A stretch of DNA of 64,000 nucleotides from JALHVH01 sp963773685 (GCA_963773685.1 CAVZBY010000002.1:62001-126000); one strand, 5' to 3'; positions 53,266-62,052 are shown, numbered from the stretch's first letter. Notes: generated by a model not told the origin, from the sequence alone. Numbers and translations: made by a program.

Positions 53266-54864
53266 ATGACGAACGAGATCCTGCTCGGCGACGAGGCCGT
53301 TGCCCTGGGAGCCGTCCACGCCGGCCTTTCGGTGGCCAGTTCCTATCCCGGAACGCCCGCCTCGGAGATCATGGAGTACCTCATCCGGGTCTCCGGCGGT
53401 GGAACGCGATTCGCCGCCTCCTGGTCGGTCAACGAAAAGACCGCTTACGAGGAAGCCCTGGGAGCTTCCTTCGCCGGGAAGCGGGCCATGGTTTCCTTCA
53501 AGCACGTCGGACTCAACGTCGCCGCCGACCCGTTCATGAACTCGGCCTTTACCCAGACCGGCGGCGGCTTGGTCGTCGTCAGCGCCGACGATCCGGGAAT
53601 GCACAGCTCGCAGAACGAGCAGGACAGCCGCTTCTATGCCCGATTCGCCCAGGTCTTCTGTTTCGAGCCGTCGAATCCCCAGGAAGCCTACGACATGACC
53701 CGGGAGGCCTTCGACCTCTCCGAGGAGCTGGGCTTCCCCGTGATGGTCCGGATGGTCACCCGGCTGGGCCACAGCCGTTCGTCGGTCGCGCCGCGCGAGC
53801 CGCGGCCGCAGAACGCTCTCCGGACCGGCGAGGCGAAGGATTGGATCCTCCTCCCCGTGAACGCCCGGCGCCGCTTCGACCGGCTCCTTGGGAAACAGCC
53901 CGAGATGGTCCGGTTCGCGGAAGGTTCCCGGTTCAACGCGCTCACGCTCAACGAAACGGACCGTTCGCTGGGCGTCATCGCGGCCGGCCTTGGATACAAC
54001 TATCTCAGGGAATGGCTGGACCGCCTCGCCCCCGCGCCGTCGGTCCTCAAGGTGGGAACGTACCCGCTTCCGGACGCCCTGGTCGCGCGCCTCGTGGAGC
54101 ACGTGGAGACCATCCTCGTCGTCGAGGAGGGCGCCCCGATCATCGAGCGCCGGCTCAAGGGTCAGTTCGGCATCCCGGGGAAGACGCTCAAGGGAAAGCT
54201 CACCGGCGACCTCCCGCCGTCAGGAGAGCTCACCCCGGACCTCCTCCGCAAGGCCCTGGGCCTCGCCCCGGCCGTCCTCCGCGAGCCCGGGCCTCTCGTG
54301 CTGTCCGGCCGCCCGCCTCAGCTCTGCACGGGCTGCCCGCACGCGGATACATTCAAAGCCCTCAACGAGGCCCGCGCGGCCTATCCCGGGGCCCGCGTTT
54401 TTTCGGACATCGGCTGTTACACTCTCGGGGCCCTGCCCCCTTATAGCGCGATCGAGACCTGCGTCTGCATGGGCGCGAGCGTCAGCATGGCCAAGGGCGG
54501 CTCGGACGCGGGGATCCATCCCGCCGTCTCCGTCATCGGCGATTCGACTTTCGCCCATTCGGGGATCACGCCGCTCCTCGCCGCCGCGGCCGCGGACACG
54601 GACATGACCGTCATCATTCTGGATAACGCGACCACGGCGATGACCGGGGGCCAACCGAGCTTCGGGAGCGGCGCGGGCCTGCTCAGGCTCCTCGAAGGGC
54701 TCGGCGTCCGAAAGGAGCGCATCCGGGTCATCGAACCCCTCCCCAGGAACCATGAGAAGAACGTCGGCCTCATCCGGGAGGAGCTCGATCACAAGGGGCT
54801 CTCCGTCATCGTGGCCGTCCGCGAATGCCTCGAGGAGAGCCGGAAGAAAAGGAGCGGGCGATGA
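53266..54864 (+). CDS. iorA: Indolepyruvate:ferredoxin oxidoreductase-type alpha subunit lacking the ferredoxin domain
   Basis: This 532-residue thiamine-diphosphate enzyme subunit should oxidise aryl 2-oxoacids (from Trp, Phe or Tyr) to aryl-acyl-CoA. It starts with ILLGDEAVALGAVHAGLSVASSYPGTPASEIMEYL. It has LCTGCPHADTF and SDIGCYTLGALPPY, and the ThDP motif GDSTFAHSGI...LDNATTAMTGGQP. It ends soon after VIVAVRECLEES, where family members normally continue for roughly 80-100 residues with a two-cluster ferredoxin domain. That domain is absent, so electrons must leave by another route or through a separate ferredoxin. The start at 53266 has AAAAGGA upstream. The stop overlaps iorB as ATGA. 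Confidence 0.88.
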   Translation: MTNEILLGDEAVALGAVHAGLSVASSYPGTPASEIMEYLIRVSGGGTRFAASWSVNEKTAYEEALGASFAGKRAMVSFKHVGLNVAADPFMNSAFTQTGGGLVVVSADDPGMHSSQNEQDSRFYARFAQVFCFEPSNPQEAYDMTREAFDLSEELGFPVMVRMVTRLGHSRSSVAPREPRPQNALRTGEAKDWILLPVNARRRFDRLLGKQPEMVRFAEGSRFNALTLNETDRSLGVIAAGLGYNYLREWLDRLAPAPSVLKVGTYPLPDALVARLVEHVETILVVEEGAPIIERRLKGQFGIPGKTLKGKLTGDLPPSGELTPDLLRKALGLAPAVLREPGPLVLSGRPPQLCTGCPHADTFKALNEARAAYPGARVFSDIGCYTLGALPPYSAIETCVCMGASVSMAKGGSDAGIHPAVSVIGDSTFAHSGITPLLAAAAADTDMTVIILDNATTAMTGGQPSFGSGAGLLRLLEGLGVRKERIRVIEPLPRNHEKNVGLIREELDHKGLSVIVAVRECLEESRKKRSGR

Positions 54865-55439
54865 AACAGGACATCATTCTGGCCGGCGTGGGGGGGCAGG
54901 GGATCCTGTCGATCGCGTTCGTCATCGATAACGCGGCCCTGGCCGAAGGGCTGTCGTTCAAGCAGGCCGAGGTCCACGGGATGGCCCAGCGGGGAGGCGC
55001 GGTCCAGTCGCACATGCGGCTGTCCTCCGATCCCATCTGGAGCGATCTCATCCCCCTCGGGGAGGCCGACATGATCCTGAGCGTCGAGCCGCTCGAGGCT
55101 CTACGCTACCTCGGATACCTCGGACCGGGGGGGATCGTCGTGACGAGCTCGACGCCCTTCGTCAATATCCCGGATTATCCCCCCCTCGAAGAGGTCCTCG
55201 CGGAGATCCGAAGGTCCGGCCGCCATATCATCGTCGACTCCGAAAAGCTCGCCAAGGAGGCGGGAACCTCGAAAGCCCAGAACACCGTCATGCTCGGGGC
55301 CGCCTCCGGGAACCTCGCCCTCGGCGAGAAGAACCTGAAGCGCTTCATCGAGGTCCTCTTCAAGGGCCGCGGCGAGAACGTGGTTCAGGCGAACCTCAAG
55401 GCCTTTGATCTCGGTCGGGGCGCGGCCGCCGCGTCCTGA
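54861..55439 (+). CDS. iorB: Indolepyruvate oxidoreductase-type beta subunit
   Basis: This 192-residue protein is the gamma-type domain of 2-oxoacid:ferredoxin oxidoreductases: ILAGVGGQGILSIAFV at the start, QAEVHGMAQRGGAVQSHMR, then GEADMILSVEPLEALRYL, and NTVMLGAASGNLAL near the end. It pairs with IorA. Its start overlaps the iorA stop by four bases and has AAAAGGAG upstream, which indicates balanced expression. The ADP-forming CoA ligase follows after 35 bases. Confidence 0.92.
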   Translation: MKQDIILAGVGGQGILSIAFVIDNAALAEGLSFKQAEVHGMAQRGGAVQSHMRLSSDPIWSDLIPLGEADMILSVEPLEALRYLGYLGPGGIVVTSSTPFVNIPDYPPLEEVLAEIRRSGRHIIVDSEKLAKEAGTSKAQNTVMLGAASGNLALGEKNLKRFIEVLFKGRGENVVQANLKAFDLGRGAAAAS

Positions 55440-55474
55440 CATCCGGCCGGGAAGCCGGGGAAAGGAACGGGACC

Positions 55475-57814
55475 ATGACCACGACCGCGATCACCCGGGT
55501 CTTCGAGAACGCCGAGAAGGACGGGCGCTCCTTCCTTCTTGAGCATGAGGTCTATGAGCTCCTCGGGCGGGCCGGGCTGGCCGCGCCGACGCACCTCTTT
55601 GTGCCCAAGGGCAGCCAGGTCAGGAAGGCGGACCTCGCCGCCCTCGGCTCGGGCACGGTCGTTCTGAAGGTCGTCTCGCCTCTCATCCTCCACAAGTCGG
55701 ACGTGGGTGGCGTACGTTTCGCGAAGGCGGAGCCCCGGGCCGTCAACGCGGCCTGCGCGGAGATGCTGGCAGAGGTGCCCGGACGGTTCCTGGAATGGTC
55801 GAAGCGGTTCGAGCGCGCCGGCAAAGCGGAAAGGCCCGCCCGGAAGGCCGTCGCGGATTCCGTCCGCGGCGTCCTCGTTTGCGAGAAGGTCGCTTTCGAT
55901 GACGTCGGCTTCGGCTCCGAGCTCCTGGTGGGCGTCCGCAACACGCGCGAGTTCGGCCCCGTGATGACCGTGGGCGGGGGAGGGCTCGACGTCGAGTACA
56001 TGAACGAGAGGATCAAGGAGGGCCGGTCCGCGGCCCTGTTCTCCGTCCGGCTCGTCGACGACGCGCGTCTCGGGGCGCTCATCGAGCCCCTGGCCTTCTT
56101 CGGCAAGGTGGCCCTTCCGTTCCGGGGCCGGAAGCCCCGCATCGCGCCGGCGGCGCTCGCCGCGACGCTCCGCAGATTCGTCGGACTTTTCCGGGCGCTC
56201 TCTTCTTCCGGAGGGGGCTCACCCTACGTTCTCGAGGAATTCGAGGTCAATCCTCTCGTCATCCGGAACGGAGGGCTCGTTCCCCTGGACGGTCTGTGCC
56301 GGTTCTCCCGGGGGACGCCCGCTCCCGGGGCGAGGCCGGTCGCCGCGATCGGCCGTCTCCTCCGCCCGGAGACGATCGGGATCATCGGGGTCTCCGAGAA
56401 GAGGAACATCGGCCGCATCATCCTCGAGAACATCCTGAAGAACGGCTTTCCACGGGACAAGATCTTCGTCGTGAAGCCCGGACTCTCCGAGATCGCCGGA
56501 TGCCGGTGCTTCCCGTCCGTCCGGGAGCTCCCGGTGACGGTCGACATGTTCGTCCTGACCCTCGGCGCCGAGCAAAGCGTGGGCCTCATGCGGGAGATCG
56601 CGGAGAGCGCAAAGGCGCGGTCCGTCATCCTCATCGCCGGCGGGCTCGGAGAAAAAGAGGGGAGCCAGGGCCTCGAAGAGGAGATCCGGACGATCATCGC
56701 CGGCGGCCGGGCGGCGGGACGGATAACACCCGTGGTCAACGGCGGGAACTGCCTGGGGATCGCGTCGAAGCCGGGGAGGTACGACACGACCTTCATCCCC
56801 GAGGACAAGCTGCCGCGGCCCCGGGGACCGAGGGCGGATATGGCCGTCATCAGCCAAAGCGGCGCCTTCATGATCTCGAGGATGAGCAAGATGCCCCGTA
56901 TCGAGCCCCGCTATGCGGTCTCCCTGGGCAACCAGATCGACCTGACGGCCTCCGACTATCTCGAGTTCCTCAAGGATGAACCCGAGGTCCGGACCTTTGC
57001 CGTGTACATGGAGGGGTTCCGGCCCGGTGACGGTCTCGCCTTCGCCCGCGGAGTGAAAGAGATCACGGCGGCCGGGCGGGCGGTCATCGTTTATAAGGCG
57101 GGGCGCTCGCCCGAAGGCCGGGGGGCGGCCTCGAGCCATACGGCCTCGGTGGCCGGGGATTATTCGGTCTGCCGGGCCGTCCTGGAACAGGCGGGGGCGG
57201 TCGTCTGCGGGGACATCGAAGAATACGAGAACATGGTCCGGGGGTTCGAGGCCCTGGCGGACAAGAAGACGCGCGGCAACCGCGTCGGGCTCCTCAGCAA
57301 CGCGGGGTTCGAGTGTGTCGTCATGGCCGACAGCCTCAAGGGCGACGGCGGCGCGCTGGAGCTTGCGGCGTTCTCGGCCGACACGGGCGCGCGGATCGCC
57401 GCGGCCCTGCGGCCGCTGGGCATCGACAAGCTCCAGGACGTCCACAATCCCCTCGACGTGACGCCGGTCGCGGACGACGCGGCGTTCACCGGCTGCGCCG
57501 AGGCCGTGCTCGAGGATCCGGGCGTGGATTGCGCGGTCATCTCGCCCGTGCCCATGACGCCGGCCATGCGGACGCTTCCCGCGTCGGCCGAGGGGGGAGC
57601 GGGCATCCTCGATCCGGAGAGCTTCGCTCAGCGCATCATCACGCTGTTCCGGAGGACGGACAAGCCCTTTGTCGTCAATGTCGACGCGGGGACGGTCTAC
57701 GATCCCCTGTGCGACCTTCTTGACGCGGCCGGCATCCCGGTGTTCCGCCGCTCGGACGAGGCCCTGAGGTTCCTGCGCCGCTATGTCGCCGCGCGCCGGA
57801 ACAGCCGATCATAG
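55475..57814 (+). CDS. ADP-forming acyl-CoA synthetase (ACD) with beta-alpha domain order
   Basis: This 779-residue enzyme should convert acyl-CoA, ADP and phosphate to acid, ATP and CoA. The N-terminal third is an ATP-grasp domain (beta subunit type) with His73 in LILHKSDVGGVRF and VGVRNTREFGPVMTVGGGG. From about residue 290 come a CoA-binding domain (ETIGIIGVSEKRNIGRIIL) and succinyl-CoA-ligase-like flavodoxin domains, with the phospho-His555 in ASSHTASVAGD. Both catalytic His are kept. A Lys/Arg-rich insertion near residues 108-128 is unusual. In known fused ACDs the alpha part usually comes first, so the order here is reversed. Position after iorAB suggests it makes ATP from aryl-acetyl-CoA. 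The chosen TTG/ATG region is supported by the ATG at 55475 after GGAAAGG. Confidence 0.88.
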   Translation: MTTTAITRVFENAEKDGRSFLLEHEVYELLGRAGLAAPTHLFVPKGSQVRKADLAALGSGTVVLKVVSPLILHKSDVGGVRFAKAEPRAVNAACAEMLAEVPGRFLEWSKRFERAGKAERPARKAVADSVRGVLVCEKVAFDDVGFGSELLVGVRNTREFGPVMTVGGGGLDVEYMNERIKEGRSAALFSVRLVDDARLGALIEPLAFFGKVALPFRGRKPRIAPAALAATLRRFVGLFRALSSSGGGSPYVLEEFEVNPLVIRNGGLVPLDGLCRFSRGTPAPGARPVAAIGRLLRPETIGIIGVSEKRNIGRIILENILKNGFPRDKIFVVKPGLSEIAGCRCFPSVRELPVTVDMFVLTLGAEQSVGLMREIAESAKARSVILIAGGLGEKEGSQGLEEEIRTIIAGGRAAGRITPVVNGGNCLGIASKPGRYDTTFIPEDKLPRPRGPRADMAVISQSGAFMISRMSKMPRIEPRYAVSLGNQIDLTASDYLEFLKDEPEVRTFAVYMEGFRPGDGLAFARGVKEITAAGRAVIVYKAGRSPEGRGAASSHTASVAGDYSVCRAVLEQAGAVVCGDIEEYENMVRGFEALADKKTRGNRVGLLSNAGFECVVMADSLKGDGGALELAAFSADTGARIAAALRPLGIDKLQDVHNPLDVTPVADDAAFTGCAEAVLEDPGVDCAVISPVPMTPAMRTLPASAEGGAGILDPESFAQRIITLFRRTDKPFVVNVDAGTVYDPLCDLLDAAGIPVFRRSDEALRFLRRYVAARRNSRS

Positions 57815-57832
57815 CCGGGCCTCTCCCGCCCC

Positions 57833-59452
57833 TTACCTGTTGGCGATCTCCCAGCTCATCTCGTGGACCAGGCGGGCGATCCTTTCCAGCTTGTCCCAAT
57901 TGATAAGCTCCGGGCGGTCCCCGGCCCTGTGGTAGGTCGGGTGGAGCCCGGTGAAGAACCAGAGGGCCGGCACGCCCCTCTGCAGGAACGGCCAGTGGTC
58001 GCTTCGCCGGAGCAGGTTGGAAGCGTTATTATCGAGCTTCATCTTGATATCGAGGCCGAAGGCCCCGTTGGCCCTGTCGAGCGGCTCCCGGAGGGCCGGG
58101 AAGCGGCTCAAGCCGAGCACGTTCAGGGCGTTGGCATTGGATTCCGCCGTTTGGACCTCGAGGCCGCGAAAGCGCCCGTCGTCGCCGGCGGGGACCTCTT
58201 CGTTGCGGCCGATCATGTCCATGTCGAGCACGGCCCGGATCCCTTCCAGCGGGAGAAGGGGATGCTCGGTGTAAGCCCAGGCGCCGAACAAGCCCGACTC
58301 TTCGGCGTCCCACGACGCGAAGATGACCGAGCGCTTCGGCCTCGAGCCTTCCCGGGCGGCCAGCGCGTAGGCTTCGGCGATATCCATGACGGCGACGACG
58401 CCCGAGATGTTGTCATCGGCTCCGGGCAAGGGAACGCCGTTGACGACACCGAGGTGATCGTGATGGGCGCAGATGATGACGGATTCGTTCCGGAGGTCGG
58501 GATCCGAGCCTTCGATCATGGCCACGACGTTCTTCGTCGGCACGGTGTGCCTGTCCACGGAAACCCTGAGTTCGGCTGTCGCCTGCGGCAAAGGAACGGG
58601 CGCCGCCCACGCCGGCGCCTCGGACGCCCTGCAAAGGTCGGCGAATGCCCGGCCGGAGCCCCGTACGATTGCCTCCGCTACGGAAGGAGAGATCTGGGCC
58701 GCCGGGATATACAGCTTGTTCACCCATTCCTCGAGGCCGCGCCAACCGGAGGGTGTCCGGTCATCCGGCCAATAGTCCTTCGCGGCCGATTCGAAGTCGT
58801 GGGACCCCGGGTGATTGTGGACGTCCTGGACGAAAAGGATACCGATGGCCCCCTTGCCCTGGGCGAGGAGGGCTTTGCGGAGGGGGCTCGAGGCCTCGGA
58901 ACGGACGACCCCGTCGAATGGACTTTGCGGATCGAACTCGCCCGGCTCGTGATCGAGGACGAGGACGATCTGTCCTTTGACGGATGAGCCGTAATCCGCC
59001 GGCCGGATCCCGAAGCCCGCGAAGACGACGGGCCCCCTGGCCACGCCGCTGGCGCTGAACTTCAGAGGATAGTAACCCTGCCCGGGATGGAAATCCATCG
59101 AGGACCCGCCGTCCATGGCCACCTCGAGCCGGTTATCCTTCCCGAGAGTGGCGGACATGAGGTTGAACGGCTGGAAGTACGCGCCTCCCGGACCGGCCCC
59201 GTCGAGGCCCATCCGCTCCAGTCGGGCCCTGATGAACTCGGCGGCGATGTCGGTATCGCGCGTTCCGTTCTCCCGGCCGTTGAGGCTGTCGGAGGTGAGG
59301 AAGAGCATGTCGGCCTTCATGTCCGCCCTCCGGATGGAGGCGTTCTGCGGCGCCGAGGTTTCTTCCGCGGCGGCCGGGGATATCATGACCGTCGCCAAGA
59401 TTAAGCAGAGACAGGCGGCCGAATGGCCCAGGGATCGTCGGGCTGTCATCAT
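57833..59452 (-). CDS. M28 family metallopeptidase with PA domain, secreted
   Basis: This 539-residue exported aminopeptidase has a signal peptide (MMTARRSLGHSAACLCLILATVMI, cleavage near AAAEE). A PA-type insert follows (VVFAGFGIRPADYGSSVKGQIVLVLD). The M28 zinc domain has all ligand motifs: HHDHLG, GADDNISG, DAEESGL, LDMDMIGRN and TYHRAGD. It probably releases N-terminal amino acids from peptides outside the cytoplasm, like the other secreted peptidases here. The gene ends 18 bases from the convergent ACD stop and is transcribed from its own promoter. Confidence 0.92.
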   Translation of the reverse strand: MMTARRSLGHSAACLCLILATVMISPAAAEETSAPQNASIRRADMKADMLFLTSDSLNGRENGTRDTDIAAEFIRARLERMGLDGAGPGGAYFQPFNLMSATLGKDNRLEVAMDGGSSMDFHPGQGYYPLKFSASGVARGPVVFAGFGIRPADYGSSVKGQIVLVLDHEPGEFDPQSPFDGVVRSEASSPLRKALLAQGKGAIGILFVQDVHNHPGSHDFESAAKDYWPDDRTPSGWRGLEEWVNKLYIPAAQISPSVAEAIVRGSGRAFADLCRASEAPAWAAPVPLPQATAELRVSVDRHTVPTKNVVAMIEGSDPDLRNESVIICAHHDHLGVVNGVPLPGADDNISGVVAVMDIAEAYALAAREGSRPKRSVIFASWDAEESGLFGAWAYTEHPLLPLEGIRAVLDMDMIGRNEEVPAGDDGRFRGLEVQTAESNANALNVLGLSRFPALREPLDRANGAFGLDIKMKLDNNASNLLRRSDHWPFLQRGVPALWFFTGLHPTYHRAGDRPELINWDKLERIARLVHEMSWEIANR

Positions 59453-59462
59453 GGAATACCTC

Positions 59463-59499
59463 TTGACCGGCTTATAGCATACGAAGAAAAACCGGTCAA
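59463..59499. promoter_or_regulatory. Inverted repeat TTGACCGG-N21-CCGGTCAA around the M28 promoter
   Basis: Perfect 8-bp arms (59463-59470 and 59492-59499) flank the -10 of the M28 promoter; one arm contains its -35 and the other lies at the expected transcription start. This is the layout of a repressor operator. Confidence 0.5.
59471..59499 (-). promoter_or_regulatory. Promoter of the M28 peptidase gene
   Basis: TTGACC (59494-59499) and TATAAG (59471-59476) are 17 bp apart, with an extended -10 TG. The start codon is at 59452. Confidence 0.75.
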
Positions 59500-59521
59500 A
59501 TCGCGCCTGCCGCCCGCCCGC

Positions 59522-59550
59522 TTGACGGCGGCCGGCGGCCGGCGTAAGAT
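59522..59550 (+). promoter_or_regulatory. Promoter of the DMT-family gene
   Basis: TTGACG (59522-59527) and TAAGAT (59545-59550) are 17 bp apart. The ATG at 59563 would be only about six bases from the transcription start. Confidence 0.55.
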
Positions 59551-59562
59551 GGGCGGCTTCAA

Positions 59563-59892
59563 ATGAAAACCATCGTCCTCCTGGTCTTCTCGAACGTCTT
59601 CATGACGTTCGCTTGGTACGGGCATCTGAAGTTCAAGAACACGGTCCTCTGGAAGGTCATCCTCGTCAGCTGGTCCATCGCCTTCGTCGAGTACTGCTTC
59701 CAGGTCCCGGCCAACCGTATCGGTCATTTCAAATACACGGCCGCCCAGCTCAAGACCATCCAGGAGGTCATCACGCTCGTCGTGTTCTCCGTGTTCTCGG
59801 TCCTCTACCTCAAGGAGGATTTTCGATGGAACACCCTGGTCGGGTTCCTGCTCATCATCGCCGCCGCCTTCTTCATCTTCAAGAAGTGGTGA
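59563..59892 (+). CDS. DMT-superfamily small membrane protein (DUF486 type)
   Basis: This 109-residue protein has four hydrophobic helices and the typical sequence SNVFMTFAWYGHLKF, WSIAFVEYCFQVPANRIG and QLKTIQEVITLVVFSVFSVLYLKE of DUF486, a family related to small multidrug-resistance transporters. Transport function is inferred only from the superfamily. No Shine-Dalgarno sequence is seen. It is divergent from the M28 gene. Confidence 0.88.
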   Translation: MKTIVLLVFSNVFMTFAWYGHLKFKNTVLWKVILVSWSIAFVEYCFQVPANRIGHFKYTAAQLKTIQEVITLVVFSVFSVLYLKEDFRWNTLVGFLLIIAAAFFIFKKW

Positions 59893-59928
59893 TCCCCGCG
59901 CCGCGGGGCCGGAGGCCGTTCCCGGGAA

Positions 59929-59957
59929 TTGAGCGCGCCCTCCGGACATGTTAGAAT
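59929..59957 (+). promoter_or_regulatory. Promoter of the DUF362 gene
   Basis: TTGAGC (59929-59934) and TAGAAT (59952-59957) are 17 bp apart; the gene starts at 60005. Confidence 0.6.
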
Positions 59958-60004
59958 CCCATAGGATAGGGGACTTGGACTTTTCCCGACAGGAGGTGTC
60001 GACC

Positions 60005-60901
60005 ATGGCCAAGAAGGTATTGACGCGGCGGGATTTCCTGAGGACCGCGTCCGTGGCGCCGCTCGCCGGCGCGCTGATCCCGGCCCTGCGCGGACGGACC
60101 GCCCCGGCGGACCCGTCCGACAAGGTTCGGGTCGTCCTTGTCCGGGACAGGGAGGCCTTGGACGCGTCCGGGACGCCGAATGCGGCCGTCATCCAAAGGA
60201 TGCTCGACGACGCCGTGACGGCGCTCGTCGGGGAGAAGGAGCCGATCCCGGCCTGGATGACACTCGTCCGGCCCGAGGACACGGTGGGGATCAAGACCAA
60301 TGCCTGGAAGTACATTTCGACGACCTCCCAGGTCGAACAGGCCCTCAAGCGCCGGATCATGGATGCCGGAGTCGCGGAGTCCCGGATCTCCATCGACGAC
60401 CGCGGCGTCCGGAACAATCCGGTTTTCCAGCAGGCGACGGCCCTGATCAATGCCCGGCCGGCCAGGGCCCACCACTGGGCGGGCATGGGGAGCCTCCTCA
60501 AGAACTACATCATGTTCACGCCCAAGCCATCGGCCTGGCACGACGACACGTGCGCGGACCTGGCCAAGATCTGGTTTTTGCCCGAGGTCAAAGGCAAAAC
60601 GCGGCTCAACGTCCAGGTGATGCTGACGCCGCAGTTCCACAACGTCGGTCCTCAGGGCTACACGAAGGAATATGTCTGGGAATACAAAGGGCTCATCGTC
60701 AGCCGGGATCCCGTGGCGGCCGACGCGACCGCGCTCCGGGTGCTCCTGGCCCGCCGCCGGGAATTCTTCGGCGAGGACCGGCCGATGGCGCCGCCGCCCC
60801 ATCACATCTTCCTCGCCGACACGCGGCATCATCTCGGCGTGAGCGGCGAGGACCGGATCGAGCTCGTCAAGCTCGGCTGGAACGAAGGGGTCTTGATATA
60901 G
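60005..60901 (+). CDS. DUF362 domain protein with twin-arginine signal
   Basis: This 298-residue protein has a Tat signal (LTRRDFLRTASVAPLAGALIPAL), so it is probably exported folded, perhaps with a cofactor. The DUF362 core shows VGIKTNAWKYISTTSQVEQALKRRIMDAG, VQVMLTPQF and ISRDPVAADATALRVLL-type sequence near the C-terminus. Some DUF362 proteins carry ferredoxin domains, but this one has no Cys clusters. Function unknown. CAGGAGGTG precedes the ATG. Confidence 0.82.
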   Translation: MAKKVLTRRDFLRTASVAPLAGALIPALRGRTAPADPSDKVRVVLVRDREALDASGTPNAAVIQRMLDDAVTALVGEKEPIPAWMTLVRPEDTVGIKTNAWKYISTTSQVEQALKRRIMDAGVAESRISIDDRGVRNNPVFQQATALINARPARAHHWAGMGSLLKNYIMFTPKPSAWHDDTCADLAKIWFLPEVKGKTRLNVQVMLTPQFHNVGPQGYTKEYVWEYKGLIVSRDPVAADATALRVLLARRREFFGEDRPMAPPPHHIFLADTRHHLGVSGEDRIELVKLGWNEGVLI

Positions 60902-60921
60902 AGGCCGGATTGGACTAAGGT
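60893..60921 (+). promoter_or_regulatory. Possible promoter of the class A beta-lactamase-like gene
   Basis: TTGATA (60893-60898) and TAAGGT (60916-60921) are 17 bp apart and overlap the DUF362 stop codon. The gene starts at 60976. Confidence 0.45.
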
Positions 60922-60975
60922 ATCGCCCTCGGGACGGCCCCCGGACCCCCGATACATCTCGGAAGGAGTGAGATC

Positions 60976-61995
60976 ATGTCCAAAAGGTCCCTTTCTGCCG
61001 CCTTGGCGGCGATTCTGCTCGCCGCGGGAATGTCCTACGGTCAGGAATTCCAGTTCAAGGCACCGAAGACCAAAGCCGAGCTCGAGTCCGCGGTTCAGGC
61101 GGGCGCCGCATCCATCAAGGGCGTCGTCGGCGTCTACATGAAGCATGTGGAGTCGGGGGAGACCGTCGGCCTCAACGAGAACCGGAGATTCCAGCTGGCC
61201 AGCGTCTTCAAGATCCCCGTGCTCGTCACTCTGTACAAGCAGATCCATCAGGGCAAGATCTCCCTCGACGACCGGATCAATTTCGAACAGAAGATGATCA
61301 CCCTCGGCAGCGGCCTGATGTCCTCGATGAAGCCCGGACTGAACATCTCCATTCAGGACCTTCAGCTCCTGATGATGGCCCGCTCCGACAACACGGCGAC
61401 CGACATCCTCTATGACCTGGTCTCCCAGCCGGCCATCGCCGCCTATATGAGCGAGCTCGGGCTCAAGGACACAACCATCGACGTGGATACGCGCGGGCTC
61501 ATCCTGGGCTATATCGGGCTCGATCCGACGAGCCGGATGACCCCGGCGGAGGTCGGCCAGCTCCCCGAATCCGTGTGGAAGGACCCGGAGCGGCTGGCCC
61601 GCCGGAAGGCCTTCGAGGGCTCGACGCACAACACGTCGACGCCCTCCGATATCGGGCGCCTCCTCGAGAAGTGCGTCAAGGGCGAGATCGTGGACCGGGC
61701 GACGAGCGATCAGGTCCTCGAGACCATGAAATCGCACACGGGCGCGGAGCTCATCCTGCGCTATCTGCCGTTTGCCACCGAGATCGCCCGAAAGGGCGGA
61801 AGCCTTTCCAAGGACGGCGAGGATTCGGTCCTCCTGGACTCCGCCGTCATCTGGCTGCCCGACGGGGCGGGCCATCTCGTCATCTGCGTCTGGGGGAACG
61901 ACCTCAACGAGATTCACTACGAGCTGAAGCACAAGATGGGGCTCATCGCCCGCGCCGGATACGATTACTTCCTGGCCAAGAACAGGAAGGGCTGA
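60976..61995 (+). CDS. Class A beta-lactamase-like serine hydrolase, secreted
   Basis: This 339-residue exported protein has a signal peptide (MSKRSLSAALAAILLAAGMSYG). The penicillin-binding fold motifs are S-x-x-K in LASVFKIPV, S-D-N in MARSDNTATD and K-G-G in IARKGGSL, the position of KTG. The segment between SDN and KGG is longer than usual and I cannot place the Glu-x-x-x-Asn omega loop that deacylates penicillins in class A enzymes. It may be a weak beta-lactamase, a peptidase or an esterase. AAGGAGTG lies upstream of the ATG; a strong hairpin follows the stop. Confidence 0.82.
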   Translation: MSKRSLSAALAAILLAAGMSYGQEFQFKAPKTKAELESAVQAGAASIKGVVGVYMKHVESGETVGLNENRRFQLASVFKIPVLVTLYKQIHQGKISLDDRINFEQKMITLGSGLMSSMKPGLNISIQDLQLLMMARSDNTATDILYDLVSQPAIAAYMSELGLKDTTIDVDTRGLILGYIGLDPTSRMTPAEVGQLPESVWKDPERLARRKAFEGSTHNTSTPSDIGRLLEKCVKGEIVDRATSDQVLETMKSHTGAELILRYLPFATEIARKGGSLSKDGEDSVLLDSAVIWLPDGAGHLVICVWGNDLNEIHYELKHKMGLIARAGYDYFLAKNRKG

Positions 61996-62010
61996 GGACC
62001 GGGAAGGGAG

Positions 62011-62039
62011 GAAGAGGGCCGGCGGAGCCGGCCCTCTTC
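62011..62039 (+). terminator. Strong 13-bp hairpin after the beta-lactamase-like gene
   Basis: Perfect 13-bp arms (62011-62023 and 62027-62039) surround a 3-base loop and are followed by GGGTTT. The T run is short, but the stem is very stable and lies between two convergent genes. Confidence 0.6.
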
Positions 62040-62052
62040 GGGTTTAGAGGTG

